In this document: in pieces, positions 56,401 to 64,000 of the stretch | Layout: the number at the start of each line of letters is the position of its first letter | Numbering within the stretch: the stretch's first letter is position 1 | Assembly (NCBI GenBank): GCA_933207985.1 | Contig: OW240914.1 | Coordinates: 130,591,019-130,655,018, forward strand | Direction: 5' to 3' | Source: Pelobates cultripes | Lineage: Eukaryota; Chordata; Amphibia; Anura; Pelobatidae | DNA length: 64,000 bases | Translations under genes and position numbers: made by a program | Notes under the pieces: model-generated | Seen by the model: the letters and a program-made list of their open reading frames with translations, nothing else | The model's database searches: none | What the model was told of the DNA's origin: nothing

Positions 56401-56995
56401 ACTATTTCTCTTAATTGCATTGTGTGCCTTGGCTGTGCCAGTCCTTGAAGGGATGCTATAGGCACCCCAGACCACTTCATCTTAATGACGTGTTTTTAGT
56501 GCCATTTCCCTCTTGTTTTAGCCCTCAGTGTAAAACATTGGCATTTTGCAGGGACAGCAATGAATTGCAGCGTTTAAATGCCTCTAGTGTCGGTCACTCT
56601 GATAGCCACTAGGGGCGCTTCCACGGAAATAACCAATTAAAATTCCGGTATTTTAATCAGATGGACCCCTGGGTAATATATGCCAGTTTGCTAAGTTGGG
56701 TAAACATTTAATCCTGTTATTTTTTGTTGTTGCAGAAGTGAATGCCCTGCTGGCTCCCCACGGTTTCCGCCTTAATAATACAATTACTCCTCCTCCCAGC
56801 TACATGCATGCTCTCAAAATCCTCTCACGACCATTGGAAAACTCACAGACTCCACCACCCAGCTACCTAGAAGCTCTGAAAATTCTCTCTAGGCCAGTGC
56901 TGGTACACGTTCATGCCGAAGAGGACTGCGAGGAGAAGGAGGATCTGACGACTTACACTTATGGGGAGAAGGAAGGCAATACTCAGGACAATTGA
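43912..56995 (+). CDS. SRCR-domain transmembrane receptor gene (CD5/CD6-like), multi-exon
   Basis: Spliced exons encode a type I membrane protein: two scavenger-receptor cysteine-rich domains outside, one helix, and a tail with two PPPSY motifs. From 49890 onward the exons join in consistent phases (1-1, 1-1, 1-1, 1-0, 0-2, 2-1, 1-stop) with GT-AG borders: 49890-49940, 51176-51229, 51663-51773, 52789-52922, 54780-54952, 55235-55506 and 56736-56995. An upstream exon at 43912-44033 looks like the start of SRCR domain 1, but its donor phase (0) does not fit the next exon, so an exon or splice site is missing. No signal-peptide exon was found. SRCR receptors with a short extracellular part and a signalling tail include CD5 and CD6 on lymphocytes. 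Orthology is not proven, and the gene could be a lineage-specific relative. Confidence 0.75.
44768..45300 (+). repeat. 41-47-bp minisatellite, about 13 units
   Basis: Units of the form GGACACTGCTCA.GTGCAAA then TTAGTAATTAGGACAG repeat at 41 bp in the left half. Units near 45100-45250 are longer (45-47 bp) with CACACCTGCAAATTAGGTAG and GGGACAGGGA. The gradual change of unit along the array suggests expansion from two related variants. The open frame on the minus strand here is an artefact of the repeat. Confidence 0.9.
46095..46925 (+). repeat. 62-bp minisatellite, 13 units plus a partial
   Basis: A unit containing GACTGCAGATTATCAGGACA, then GGCTCAGACAGTGCTGGG and TTTATATCTAATGTAAGGTG, repeats every 62 bp. 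Copies differ mainly at GACAG/GGCAG and AAGG/ATGC positions. Edge units at 46095 and after 46860 are more diverged, as expected if internal units were homogenised. The array is in the putative first intron. Confidence 0.95.
46994..47073. mobile_element. 80-bp piggyBac-type MITE
   Basis: Between TTAA at 46994-46997 and TTAA at 47070-47073 lie perfect tips CCCCTTAAGGAC and GTCCTTAAGGGG and a central fold-back, CATGACATGTCACACATGTCATG in substance. It is non-coding and small. Its right TTAA is also the left TTAA of the T2 element that follows. Confidence 0.85.
47070..47510 (+). mobile_element. T2-type MITE, right end worn
   Basis: It begins TTAAAGGGGAACTAGAATC and contains T2-like paired arms (CACTACAGCGTAATGTAGTG, ACATTGCTGCCTAGGAAC, CATAGAGATGCA with TGCATCTCTATG). 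The expected right terminus is not clear; sequence CACTACAGTGTCAGGAATAC near 47490-47510 is the likely degenerate end. This subfamily differs from the other T2 copies. Confidence 0.6.
48023..48397 (+). other. unassigned 125-codon open stretch
   Basis: The frame is open from 48023 to 48397 without an ATG start and encodes phrases such as ECFPDVFHQDCKRLL and SHCISFPDSFIDDSW. It has no match to SRCR or transposase motifs that I know. It lies in the putative first intron. It may be part of an unrecognised element or chance in AT-rich DNA; codon use is not informative at this length. Confidence 0.25.
48599..49825 (+). mobile_element. solo LTR, 1,227 bp, CATGG target duplication
   Basis: It starts TGTGGCGAAACC and ends CGGTCCGTTACA, with identical 5-bp flanks CATGG at 48594-48598 and 49826-49830. 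Inside are a palindromic block, GGTAGATTCAATCTACC (48734 region), a CATAAAAGC box near 49461 that could serve as a TATA-like element, a candidate downstream R region, and four GCAGTTCGGGAG-type tandem units at 49634-49745. No internal coding sequence remains, so this is a recombined single LTR of a retrovirus-like or Ty3-like element. Open frames within it are not genes. Confidence 0.85.
49890..49940 (+). CDS. candidate 51-nt exon, SRCR domain 1 core
   Basis: A strong pyrimidine tract ending AACCCATAG precedes it and a perfect GTAAGT donor follows. In phase 1 to 1 it encodes SWVNLTYSCFESGTQQ. This parallels the domain 2 exon, which reads NTWSPACFTG and ends VLCQQ, sharing the W..CF spacing and the QQ just before the splice. 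Its acceptor lies only 64 bp from the end of the solo LTR (59 bp beyond the target repeat). Confidence 0.6.
50699..50995 (+). repeat. anuran interspersed repeat copy in an intron
   Basis: An AAT microsatellite leads into ATTATTTATATAGCACCAGT and AAATTCCGAAGCGCTGTACA, then GGAACAGAGGGGTTGAGGGC and GGGTATAGTGACACAAAG. It matches 4992 and 36901 in order. Confidence 0.8.
51176..51229 (+). CDS. candidate 54-nt exon, SRCR domain 1 middle
   Basis: After GTATTCTATTAG the phase-1 exon reads (A)TG GAT ACA TGT, giving MDTCGPSVSYMSIYRNKY with a GTAATA donor in phase 1. Joined to the preceding exon this yields QQMDTC, the counterpart of QQMNC across the domain 2 splice. The frame stays open past the donor to NNAHIVC, which matches VMIQC in domain 2, so the true 3' border is uncertain. 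Confidence 0.55.
51663..51773 (+). CDS. exon: end of SRCR domain 1
   Basis: Acceptor CTTTAATTTTAG, donor GTACTG, phase 1 to 1, 111 nt. It encodes DESSVRECEDTGHIQQNC followed by TLQSIAALTC, the classic SRCR end with its E..V..C, then QNC, then A-L-T-C pattern. The first codon completes to glycine with the preceding exon, giving the expected GDES turn. Confidence 0.8.
51785..52590 (+). repeat. minisatellite with CA tracts, about 18 units
   Basis: Each unit holds GTCCAGCTACAGACTGCATA, then TAG.[AG]CAGTCACACACA with a CA run of variable length, giving periods of about 33-52 bp. The array fills most of the 1,015-nt intron between the exons at 51663 and 52789. Open frames on both strands across it are products of the repeat. 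Confidence 0.95.
52789..52922 (+). CDS. exon: first half of SRCR domain 2
   Basis: Acceptor TTTATCCCACAG, donor GTAGTT, phase 1 to 0, 134 nt. It encodes NCFMRLSKGRSSCDGHIEV then MTGNTWSPACFTGIKDS and ends DPQVLCQQ. SRCR hallmarks are the RLS..SSC.G.IEV strand, W..AC and VLC.Q before the next cysteine. Residues are typical of an extracellular disulphide-bonded domain. Confidence 0.9.
53176..53368. repeat. long palindrome, arms about 92 bp
   Basis: From GTAGATAGCACTCCACGG to its complement at 53351-53368, two arms pair almost perfectly around a 9-nt loop (53268-53276), with one small A/T tract change. Arm phrases include CAACGTTTCAGTCTGGACAA. Its neighbour on the right is a pure TA run. It is a fold-back element or a recent inverted duplication. 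Confidence 0.9.
53416..54244 (+). repeat. 408-bp tandem duplication
   Basis: Copy 1 is 53416-53822 and copy 2 is 53823-54230, followed by 14 bases of a third (TGTTTAGCATTGTA). They differ at only a handful of positions (for example TTAGATTTTG/TTGGAATTTG and GATGTGGG/GATTTGGG), so duplication is recent. The unit has no coding motif. The third partial start shows the unit boundary is a tandem repeat, not two separate insertions. Confidence 0.95.
54780..54952 (+). CDS. exon: second half of SRCR domain 2
   Basis: Acceptor TGTGTATAG, strong donor GTGAGT, phase 0 to 2, 173 nt. It encodes MNCTYERPAFSSVYKHKS, then RAAVMIQCQENQTSLCNC and ends near TTYLQCNRP. Cysteine spacing continues domain 2, with the IQC..Q..S.CNC and final L-Q-C strand. 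Two NxT/S sequons (NCT at the start and NQT) suggest glycosylation. Confidence 0.9.
55235..55506 (+). CDS. exon: transmembrane helix and juxtamembrane tail
   Basis: Acceptor TTTTTTTGCTAG, perfect donor GTAAGT, phase 2 to 1, 272 nt. After MDESW it encodes a hydrophobic helix LVWAGICLAAMCIVAMCWV, then a basic stop-transfer RATKSWKRC. The tail has cysteines (SCLSC) that may be acylated, a basic cluster SKRRR, and a tyrosine in NIYETPNLV that could be phosphorylated and bind SH2 domains. It ends LQNPTG with the next exon supplying the following codon. Confidence 0.9.
56447..56630 (+). mobile_element. worn T2-type MITE fragment
   Basis: A T2-like left end (GAAGGGATGCTATAGGCACC) is followed by CAGACCACTTCATCTTAATG and, later, GATAGCCACTAGGGGCGCTT. 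No right terminus is present. It lies in the last intron, before the final exon. Confidence 0.55.
56736..56995 (+). CDS. last exon: cytoplasmic tail with two PPPSY units
   Basis: Acceptor TTTTTTGTTGTTGCAG, phase 1, stop TGA at 56993-56995. It encodes EVNALLAPHGFRLNNTI, then TPPPSYMHALKILSRP (56786-56833), a LENSQ linker, TPPPSYLEALKILSRP (56849-56896), and an acidic end with EEDCEEKEDL and TYTYGEKEG. PPxY-type motifs bind WW domains, for instance of NEDD4-family ubiquitin ligases, which would suit control of receptor turnover; that role is inferred. The units differ at six synonymous codons but only at two positions of the 16 residues, so they are under constraint. Confidence 0.85.
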
Positions 56996-58825
56996 TGAGT
57001 CCTGCTAATATTCAGTAATGCATACAGAACATATATACTGACTGCTGACTAATGAACGTCTGAAGATCAGCATAGCTCTAACAGCATCACTCCATTGGCC
57101 ACATGTATTATAACCTCGACACTGTTTCCGTTGTTCTTGATAATGTTTCATACTATGTAATTTAAATAGGTCTATTAGTGCATACAATAAGTATGCCAAC
57201 CTACACGTGTAAGCATGTCTGCCCATGTCCATTAATATTTAACCTGTGAAGAACTTGAATTTGTGGATGGCAGCTAATTAATTTCCAAACCTCCCAGTTT
57301 CCAGATAAATTCACTTTTCCCTTCGTTACATAGCTTTTTCTTGTGCAGTCCCTGGTTCTTTAGGTGGGTACAGGAAATATGCAATTTGTATTTTGCTGAC
57401 AGATGTTACATAATGTCAAGGATTCACTTGTAAAGTGTTGACTTCAAAATATCGAGCATATAAATGGTGACACTAGAGTGGTTCTCCCTTCATGTATCTA
57501 GCACAGTTTACAGTGGGATAACCCCACATCCTTAAAGTGCTGGGAGTTACTGAGTTGTACATCCTAACCTTGAGACAGGCATATGCTGTTAGACATCATC
57601 TTAAGCCAGTCCACAGGCCCTTAAGTAAGGTACACTCCTAAGCTCCGCAAAACCCACACTAATCCCCAACACTAATGAAGACATTTAAAAACTGTACGAT
57701 TAGGAGTGGCTCTGTAGCGACACTGTTCTTATGACAGCTGTACCATTACTGCAACATATTAAATTCATCCCTTTCGACAGCGACATTTTCATTGGCCACT
57801 TACATCAAAGACAAGCATGAACTCCGATCTGATGTTATCGCACCCCCATTAGGTCACTAAGTCCAGATGGTGATCATTCATGTTAGTACCCTTTTTGTTT
57901 TCATTGGCATCTCTTTTATGAGCAAGTCTGGTTTACACCAAACCTTTTGCCTTTCCTCATACTGATTAGTGTAGATAACTAGTGTTGTATTTCTAGGAAT
58001 GAATTAAATTCTGTCCCCAAATGAAAATCTCATTTTAATTATTTATTTCAAGCCCTGTTCATTTGTAACAGTGCCTTTTATATATTGTATTTAGCAATGT
58101 ATATTGCATATTGCTATGAGATTTTATTTATTTCCAAATTGCTTTCCTAGAGAGAATTATGTTAAAATAATAATTCTTGATAATTTTCCCTTACATCATC
58201 CCTGTAAAACACACTCCTTCACTGATATGTTAAAATGACACTAAACCTTAAAACGCTTAAAAACAGTTTTTGCATTGAATCGTCTGGATAATAAATGGTA
58301 AAATGCACAGTTATGTTTATTTTTTACCAAACTGTTTATATTTAATAGGCTGGAGGGCTGCATCGACAGCTCAAGTAAGTTAGCAGGGACTGTGTTTTCA
58401 TAGACTACCATCAGGTAGGTCCTTTACGCTGCTTAGCACAAGATAATATCTGTATCCATTTCATGTACAATAAGGGACTTGCACTGCAGGGACACTGTAT
58501 AAATGATACAGATGCTATCCCTCGCTATTTGTTGCAATGCAATATTTGCAGGATGGTAGAGAGACTCTTCACAGTTTTTTTCTGTTTGATTGCGTATGAT
58601 AGGACCACACTTTCCGCTTTAGAGGTAAAAATGGACACTCATGCAGATAGCAGTGAGCACCAAGATTTTGTAGCTACTGTTCATGAATTCCAAAAATCGA
58701 TGATTTAAAACTAAATATGTATGTAAAAATGCCAGATTTTTTATTTTATTTAAATCAGTGTTTTGTTTTTTTTAAATTTGATTGCAATGGGATTTCTTTT
58801 AATAAAATGCTTTTTGGAGAAAAAT
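56996..58825 (+). other. probable 3' UTR of the SRCR gene
   Basis: Non-coding AT-rich sequence after the stop codon. AATAAA signals occur near 58290 and at 58801-58806, the latter in a T- and A-rich context at the end of a 1.8-kb tract, so I take it as the likeliest cleavage region. An 81-codon frame at 58463-58708 has no motif and is not called. Confidence 0.5.
58801..58806 (+). terminator. candidate polyadenylation signal AATAAA
   Basis: AATAAA followed by ATGCTTTTTGG, a canonical hexamer with downstream T-rich sequence. It lies 1.8 kb after the stop. An earlier AATAAA near 58290 is an alternative. Confidence 0.45.
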
Positions 58826-61800
58826 CTAAAGATGGTTTTCCATGTTTTCCATTTACATAAAAGATACATTATAGTCCAAACGTTATTCAGCATGAATGGG
58901 ATTAGCTATGTACCGTGAGGTTTCATCTTTGGTAAATGTCATTAATCCAAATTAATTGAACTTGTGTCTGCAGAAAAAACATGCACATTATTTCCCAGCA
59001 AAAATGTTATACAATAAGCATATAGAGTTCATTATTATTCTGCAGCTATAAGTACACACAATGAACACCTTCAATTTAAGTTGTCCTCCAAATAGAAGTG
59101 ATTAGCCTATTAAAGATAGTTTGCCTCGAAATAACTTAATCATTATATATGCATTTCTAATTGTATATCACAAAATCAGGTCTAATCTGAAAAGCTATTC
59201 TAACTCTGTAATAGTCATCTGGTTGAAGATTACAATAATCAGCGAGGAGGAGTCATTTTAAATATCATGAGTATCTAGAGCAGGGTTTAGCAATCTATGG
59301 CACATGTGCCATGCATGGCACTCAAGGCTGCCAAAGCCAAGCAGGCACTGTCCTATGAGGAGTCCAAGTGGGACTTCAGATATCTGGTAGGGCAAACCAA
59401 GCATACAAATAATACAAAGAGCTCACAGTACCCACGCATACAACCCCACAAGCAGCCTCACATGCAGTACCACAACCAACCCCACACATACACACCTATG
59501 CAAACACACTATATGACATCTTATTGGTGTCACCTTGAAGAGATACTGATTACAGTGAAAGTTAATACTAGATGTTTGCAAAACTCTGGTTCGTTCATAA
59601 ATGAATTGATTTTTGTCACAATCAAAATCCTTCAAATCCACACCTAAATAAATCTATACTTATTATCAATTGACCCAGGTACTGATTTGTTTGGGTGTAA
59701 ATTAAAAGAATTTTGATTTGGACAAATTTATTCACGTATGGATGAACCAAAGTTTATGTCTAGCTAAAACACATTCTAGCGGCAACAATCTCCTACTATT
59801 TTTGTTTGGACATAAAATTGTTGGAATGCATTATGCACCTTATTCTGCTCATACTTGTTTACATATATACTGTTGCATATTCCACTAATGTACTTTTGAT
59901 TTTTATTTTTTTTAATGTAAATTATTACACGCATTTACCTTGTAATATGACCTAGTTCCTTTCGATAGATCCTGGTTATAGTATCATACCATCTTCCCAT
60001 GGTTTTGGAAGTGCCCATATTAATATTGGGGAAATGCTGTGACTGTGTATTTGCTGCGTGTTGGAGGAGGGTGACTCTACTAATGGGTACTCCACTAAAA
60101 CTCTTTTGGACAACCCCCGTCTCTATCCAGTTAAACGGGAGCTGTACCCTCCTCTCCCCTGTTGGTTTTCCACCTATTTCATAAAATGCCCCTGAGTATG
60201 GTGCCATGCTTACCTATTGTCATACACTGTATTGTTTTAAATTCTATCCGTGACCTGGTTCACTGGCCTATACAGAAGGTGTCTTTGGATGTAACTGACT
60301 GAACACCCTTTTGTCATTGTTGATAATCCATTACTGCTTTCCTGCGGTTTATATTATCCATCTCACACCTTTGTAGATTGCGATCACAACAGAAATTGTC
60401 TTGGGTTAAAAAAGAAAAAAAATTGAAATGTGGTGAACACAATTCTGCATGGAGTACTGTCACTATACAATAGTTTTAATACTAGGTATACAAATATTAA
60501 ACATATATTTTGTATATTTTATATATGTGTAAAATAATATTAAATGTAAAAGTTCATACATCATACATTTCATAGAGAAAAAAAGGTTTAAGGTGATTTT
60601 CAATGGTTTATTTAATGGGTTTCAAACTTCTGAGAAGTGACAATTACGAGCTTATATTATGGATCCAATGTGGTTCCACCGGTTCAGCTAGGGTGATGCT
60701 GGAAGTGTTCAACTACACTATTCTGTGTTCTTTTTTGTTTTTGTACCCCCCCTCCTTCCTTTGTTTTTATGTAAGTTTGGCAAGTTTTATGTTGTTATTA
60801 GATAATCATCGAAGTGTCAATACGTGCATGGTTGCTGAGGAAGCATAATATACGTGTAAGGTATTCCTACTTGGACAACACAATTTGATTCAACTATATG
60901 GAGCTCTGGACCACAGGCCAGAGGCCAACACATAATCGCTGTCTTGAATGCCATGTCTTATCCTGTTGTTCATCTGCCCTACACTGTCTATCAGGACACA
61001 GTGTTGCTGGGAAAAAACAATAAAAATTAAACTAACAAAAAACAAACCAAGTAGATGCTTAGCTATTTTAGCCTGAATTTTTATTGTTTTTTTTTTTATT
61101 ATTCACAGTTTAATGATTAAACTATTCACTGTAACAGTGAAATTTGTTAGTGAAATTTTGGTTACAGTATGTTTTTTGCAATCAGTTAAGCTAAACTCTG
61201 CCCAACTGCGATAGAGCTTTCTCAAGATATACAGCTGAGTAAGGGTACACATAATTAATTTTGAGAAAGACCCTTTGGGAGTGGAAGTTGACTGATTACA
61301 TAAACTAACGTGTGAGAGAGATTTAAGTTTACGAACCCTTAGTTTAATCCATCTTCACCCTCTAAGCACACTTGTTACAGGGCTCTGTTTAGACAGACAC
61401 TCAAGATGGGAAAGTCCTTTACAAAAGGCTCACCTGTCATGAACTGTCAGTCACAGCACTGTAATTGGTTGGATTGGAAGCCAAACAACTGAATGGCAAG
61501 ACTTACTTCTCGCAAGACTTGTCCAGTACAGTGTATAGGAATAGATTGGACTGAAGGGTGAATATTGATTCATTTTACAGTTTTTGTGACTTTTTTTTTT
61601 TCTTGTTGGTTTTGACTATTCTAGTATATTTTTGTATTAATAAATGGTGTCCGTTTAATGAGGGTTGTTTGGCCATTTTTATTCAAAGCCTGAAGAAAAA
61701 GCGTGCTTTACTTTTTTTACGCTAACAATTAGTGTGACAAGGTTAGATAGGGACATATTTGGGAAGAGAGGGGTGGGTAGGGGTTTGGGGACTTTTTGTA

Positions 61801-61986
61801 ACTTACTTTTTATTCAATAATTGGATAATCCCTTTCAGACTTAACCCTACCAGGACTAAGAAACAGGGAAACTCATAAGTGTCTGGGAGACTGGATATCT
61901 GATGGGTCATTCAGTAGGTTTTTTTTTTTTTTGTTAAAGAAAAGATCGACTGGGCCCAAGATATTTTATTTTTATTTTTTTGCTGT
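58826..61986. other. intergenic sequence
   Basis: No gene recognised. Open frames (59297-59647, 59935-60207 minus, 60603-60848) have no motifs. Homopolymer runs occur near 61090 and 61590. Confidence 0.5.
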
Positions 61987-62055
61987 GATGTTGCGGTTTC
62001 CTTAAAGTCTCCTGGGATAAAAGGTCCCAGGAGACTTTAAGGAAACCGCAACATC
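61987..62055. repeat. perfect hairpin, 31-bp arms and 7-nt loop
   Basis: The arm 61987-62017, starting GATGTTGCGGTTTCC, is exactly complementary to 62025-62055, with loop TAAAAGG. The size is like a small RNA hairpin, but perfect pairing without bulges is more like a minute fold-back element. No TTAA or TA target duplication is obvious beside it. Confidence 0.9.
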
Positions 62056-62237
62056 CCATCAACTTATGCCACTTAATAAATTAACATTTACATCAAAGTC
62101 TTAAATCTAGTCTTTTTTTGCTCTTTTCAAATAAACTCATTATGTAACAAAAAGCAACGTGGTTGTGGATTTTACATTCAAATAATAAAGATGTGTATTT
62201 GCTATGCAATAGAAAAACAAACTATAAAATTGATTAG

Positions 62238-63401
62238 TTAAAGGAGCACTCCTTAAAAAAAAAAAAATAGCATGCTGGGTGTGGGACCTGAGAACCAAGA
62301 TGGCCGGATGTTGTTTTTAGTGGCTCCGGCACACTTGTGCTTAAATTCAGCATTGCCTACACAAAACAGCATTGGAATAAGTTTTCAGTGTGAGGTGATC
62401 CAACACTTACTGAGCGGGAACACAAGGAAGCTTGATGCATGTTGTTATACTGCCGAATTGCACCGTCCGACTCTGCGGCCTAGCTTGGTTTGTGGCCTGA
62501 TGACCAGAAGAAGTGGCCTATTTATCAACATGGGCTCTCTTGAAGCCCCGCTGCCCCCTCTTTGGACCGATGGGGGATATCCAGGTCCCCGCTGAGGAAA
62601 CTTACAACTGTCTAATCGACAGCCACGTGGTGGGCCTAAGATTATCGCCGTGCCCCAGCCACTGCAACACAAGAGAGCCCGACTCTACTTTCGGAAAGAG
62701 TGTCTTGCAGCAAAATTTAACACGCGCTGCCAGGGCTTTTTAGCGTGTATATATAGCCAATTTTGCACCCCTGGCCTGCTGTAAGAGCTCGACACTCCAG
62801 TTGTCACATCAGACCGCCATTCCTGTTCTGGGTTGGGAGCCCACTTGGTAGTACATCTGATCAGCCGCCCGGATTCCCTGGAGGTTCCCCGAACTCCGAG
62901 TTGACCTCGGACCCGAGTCCCTGGCAAGAGGAGAAGGAGGACATTTGGAGCTGCGGTGACCGCTTCCTTTAAGGCCTCGGCTTCAGGGAGTAACAAAACC
63001 CTTGTGCAGTGGATTAAATGCAGGTTACAAGCTTGAATCCCAGCTTTTCTTACAACACCGTTTGGGCACAAGAGCTGCAAATCTAACTAGACTGGAGAGG
63101 GGCTGTGTCATGTGGTATCTCTTCCGGGTTTGGCACTTCCGCATTGTGGAGCCGGCCCCACCCCCTTCTGACGTGGCTCTGACAGTACTTAGGGAGACAG
63201 CGCCAGGGAGAAGGCGCTTGGTGATTGTGGGACCTACTTCCGGGTATGCACGCCGGCTCCACAAGCTCTGACAAGCCGTCCCAGCCTTTGAGCCAATGCA
63301 AGGATTGCTGCAAACCATAGAGGATTACTGGAGAACGGATACTTTGCTAATTTACAAGTGGACTATAACTCTGAACTCTTGGAGGACAACTCACCTTAAC
63401 C
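62238..63401. other. CG-rich segment, possibly decayed LINE 5' region
   Basis: It starts at a short palindrome, TTAAAGGAGCACTCCTTAA, and a poly-A run, then turns CG-rich until about 63300. It contains CCAAGATGGCCG at 62295-62306, a phrase with the YY1 core that also occurs in L1 5' UTRs, and a stretch at 62545-62590 resembling the minus strand at 3480-3525. Frames of about 70-130 codons on both strands lack motifs. I see no confident gene. Confidence 0.35.
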
Positions 63402-63902
63402 TTAAAGGACCACTATAGTGCCAGGAAAACATACTCGTTTTCCTGGCACTATAGTGCCCTGAGGGTGCCCCCACCCTCAGGGTCCCCCTCCCGCCCGGCT
63501 CTGGGGGAGGAAAGGGGTTAAAAACTTACCTTTTTCCAGCGCTGGGCGGGGAGCTCTCCTCCTCTCTCCTCCTCCGTTCCTCCTCCTGGGCTGAATGCGC
63601 ACGCGCGGCAAGAGCTGCGCGCGCATTCAGCCCGTCGCATAGGAAAGCATTTACAATGCTTTCCTATGGACGCTTGCGTGCTCTCACTGTGAAAATCACA
63701 GTGAGAAGCACGCAAGCGCCTCTAGTGGCTGTCAATGAGACAGCCACTAGAGGAAATAGGGGAAGGCTTAACCCATTCATAAACATAGCAGTTTCTCTGA
63801 AACTGCTATGTTTATAAAAAAATGGGTTAACCCTAGAAGGACCTGGCACCCAGACCACTTCATTAAGCTGAAGTAGTCTGGGTGCCTAGAGTGGTCCTTT
63901 AA
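63402..63902. mobile_element. T2-type MITE, full-length serial-hairpin copy
   Basis: Bounded by TTAA at 63402-63405 and 63899-63902, with ends TTAAAGGACCACTATAGTG and CTAGAGTGGTCCTTTAA. The hairpin chain is complete and closely matches 13510-14012 in opposite orientation, with few differences. This is the best-preserved copy and suggests recent activity. Confidence 0.9.
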
Positions 63903-64000
63903 GTATATCTTTCAACTATTGTCTGCAATATCATTTATTATTGAACCAATTCCTGCTTGCTCAAATCTTCTCTGCTTCAAGTTACTAATTATATGGAGGA

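Noticed and set aside
58463..58708. 81-codon frame after the receptor gene
   Set aside because: It lies in the probable 3' UTR and has no motif or separate gene context.

Overview
This window looks like a stretch of a large, repeat-rich amphibian (probably anuran) genome. The grounds are several TTAA-flanked MITEs with TTAAAGG termini (the Xenopus T2/Kolobok type), frog-style piggyBac, DIRS and L1 elements, and a multi-exon vertebrate gene with GT-AG introns. I cannot name the species. Nothing bacterial or viral-genomic is present, and I see no rRNA, tRNA or CRISPR features.

Layout. Positions 1-15949 hold no recognisable gene: AT-rich sequence with several copies of an anuran interspersed repeat, T2-type MITEs, a probable 530-bp solo LTR (7570-8099, TSD TTAAC) and a 2.2-kb hAT-like element filled with CA-rich repeats (10466-12632). 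Positions 15950-30988 are one three-level nest. A piggyBac element with TTAA ends was split by an L1-like LINE (minus strand, 16-bp target duplication). That LINE was itself split by a DIRS-type tyrosine-recombinase retrotransposon (minus strand) whose inverted terminal repeats and internal complementary region are still legible. All three carry frameshifts. Positions 30989-43384 are again gene-free, with further T2 MITEs and a hAT MITE nested in another hAT MITE (both with 8-bp TSDs).

The one host gene I can support runs on the plus strand from at least 49890, probably from 43912, to 56995, with a 3' UTR to about 58.8 kb. Its exons encode two scavenger-receptor cysteine-rich (SRCR) domains, a transmembrane helix and a cytoplasmic tail. 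The last exon carries two copies of a 16-residue unit with a PPxY-type core, TPPPSY..ALKILSRP. It resembles the CD5/CD6 class of lymphocyte receptors, but I do not assign an orthologue. Exons from 49890 onward join in a consistent set of phases. The link from the first candidate exon (43912-44033) is unresolved. Its introns are loaded with young repeats: a 13-copy 62-bp minisatellite, a 41-47-bp minisatellite, a roughly 18-copy CA-containing minisatellite filling most of one intron, a 1,227-bp solo LTR (TSD CATGG) 64 bp upstream of an exon, a palindrome with arms of about 92 bp and a 408-bp tandem duplication.

Positions 58826-64000 are intergenic, with a perfect 31-bp-arm hairpin (61987-62055), a CG-rich segment possibly derived from a LINE 5' UTR, and a complete T2 MITE (63402-63902). 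All homology calls are from reading the sequence; no database search was possible.
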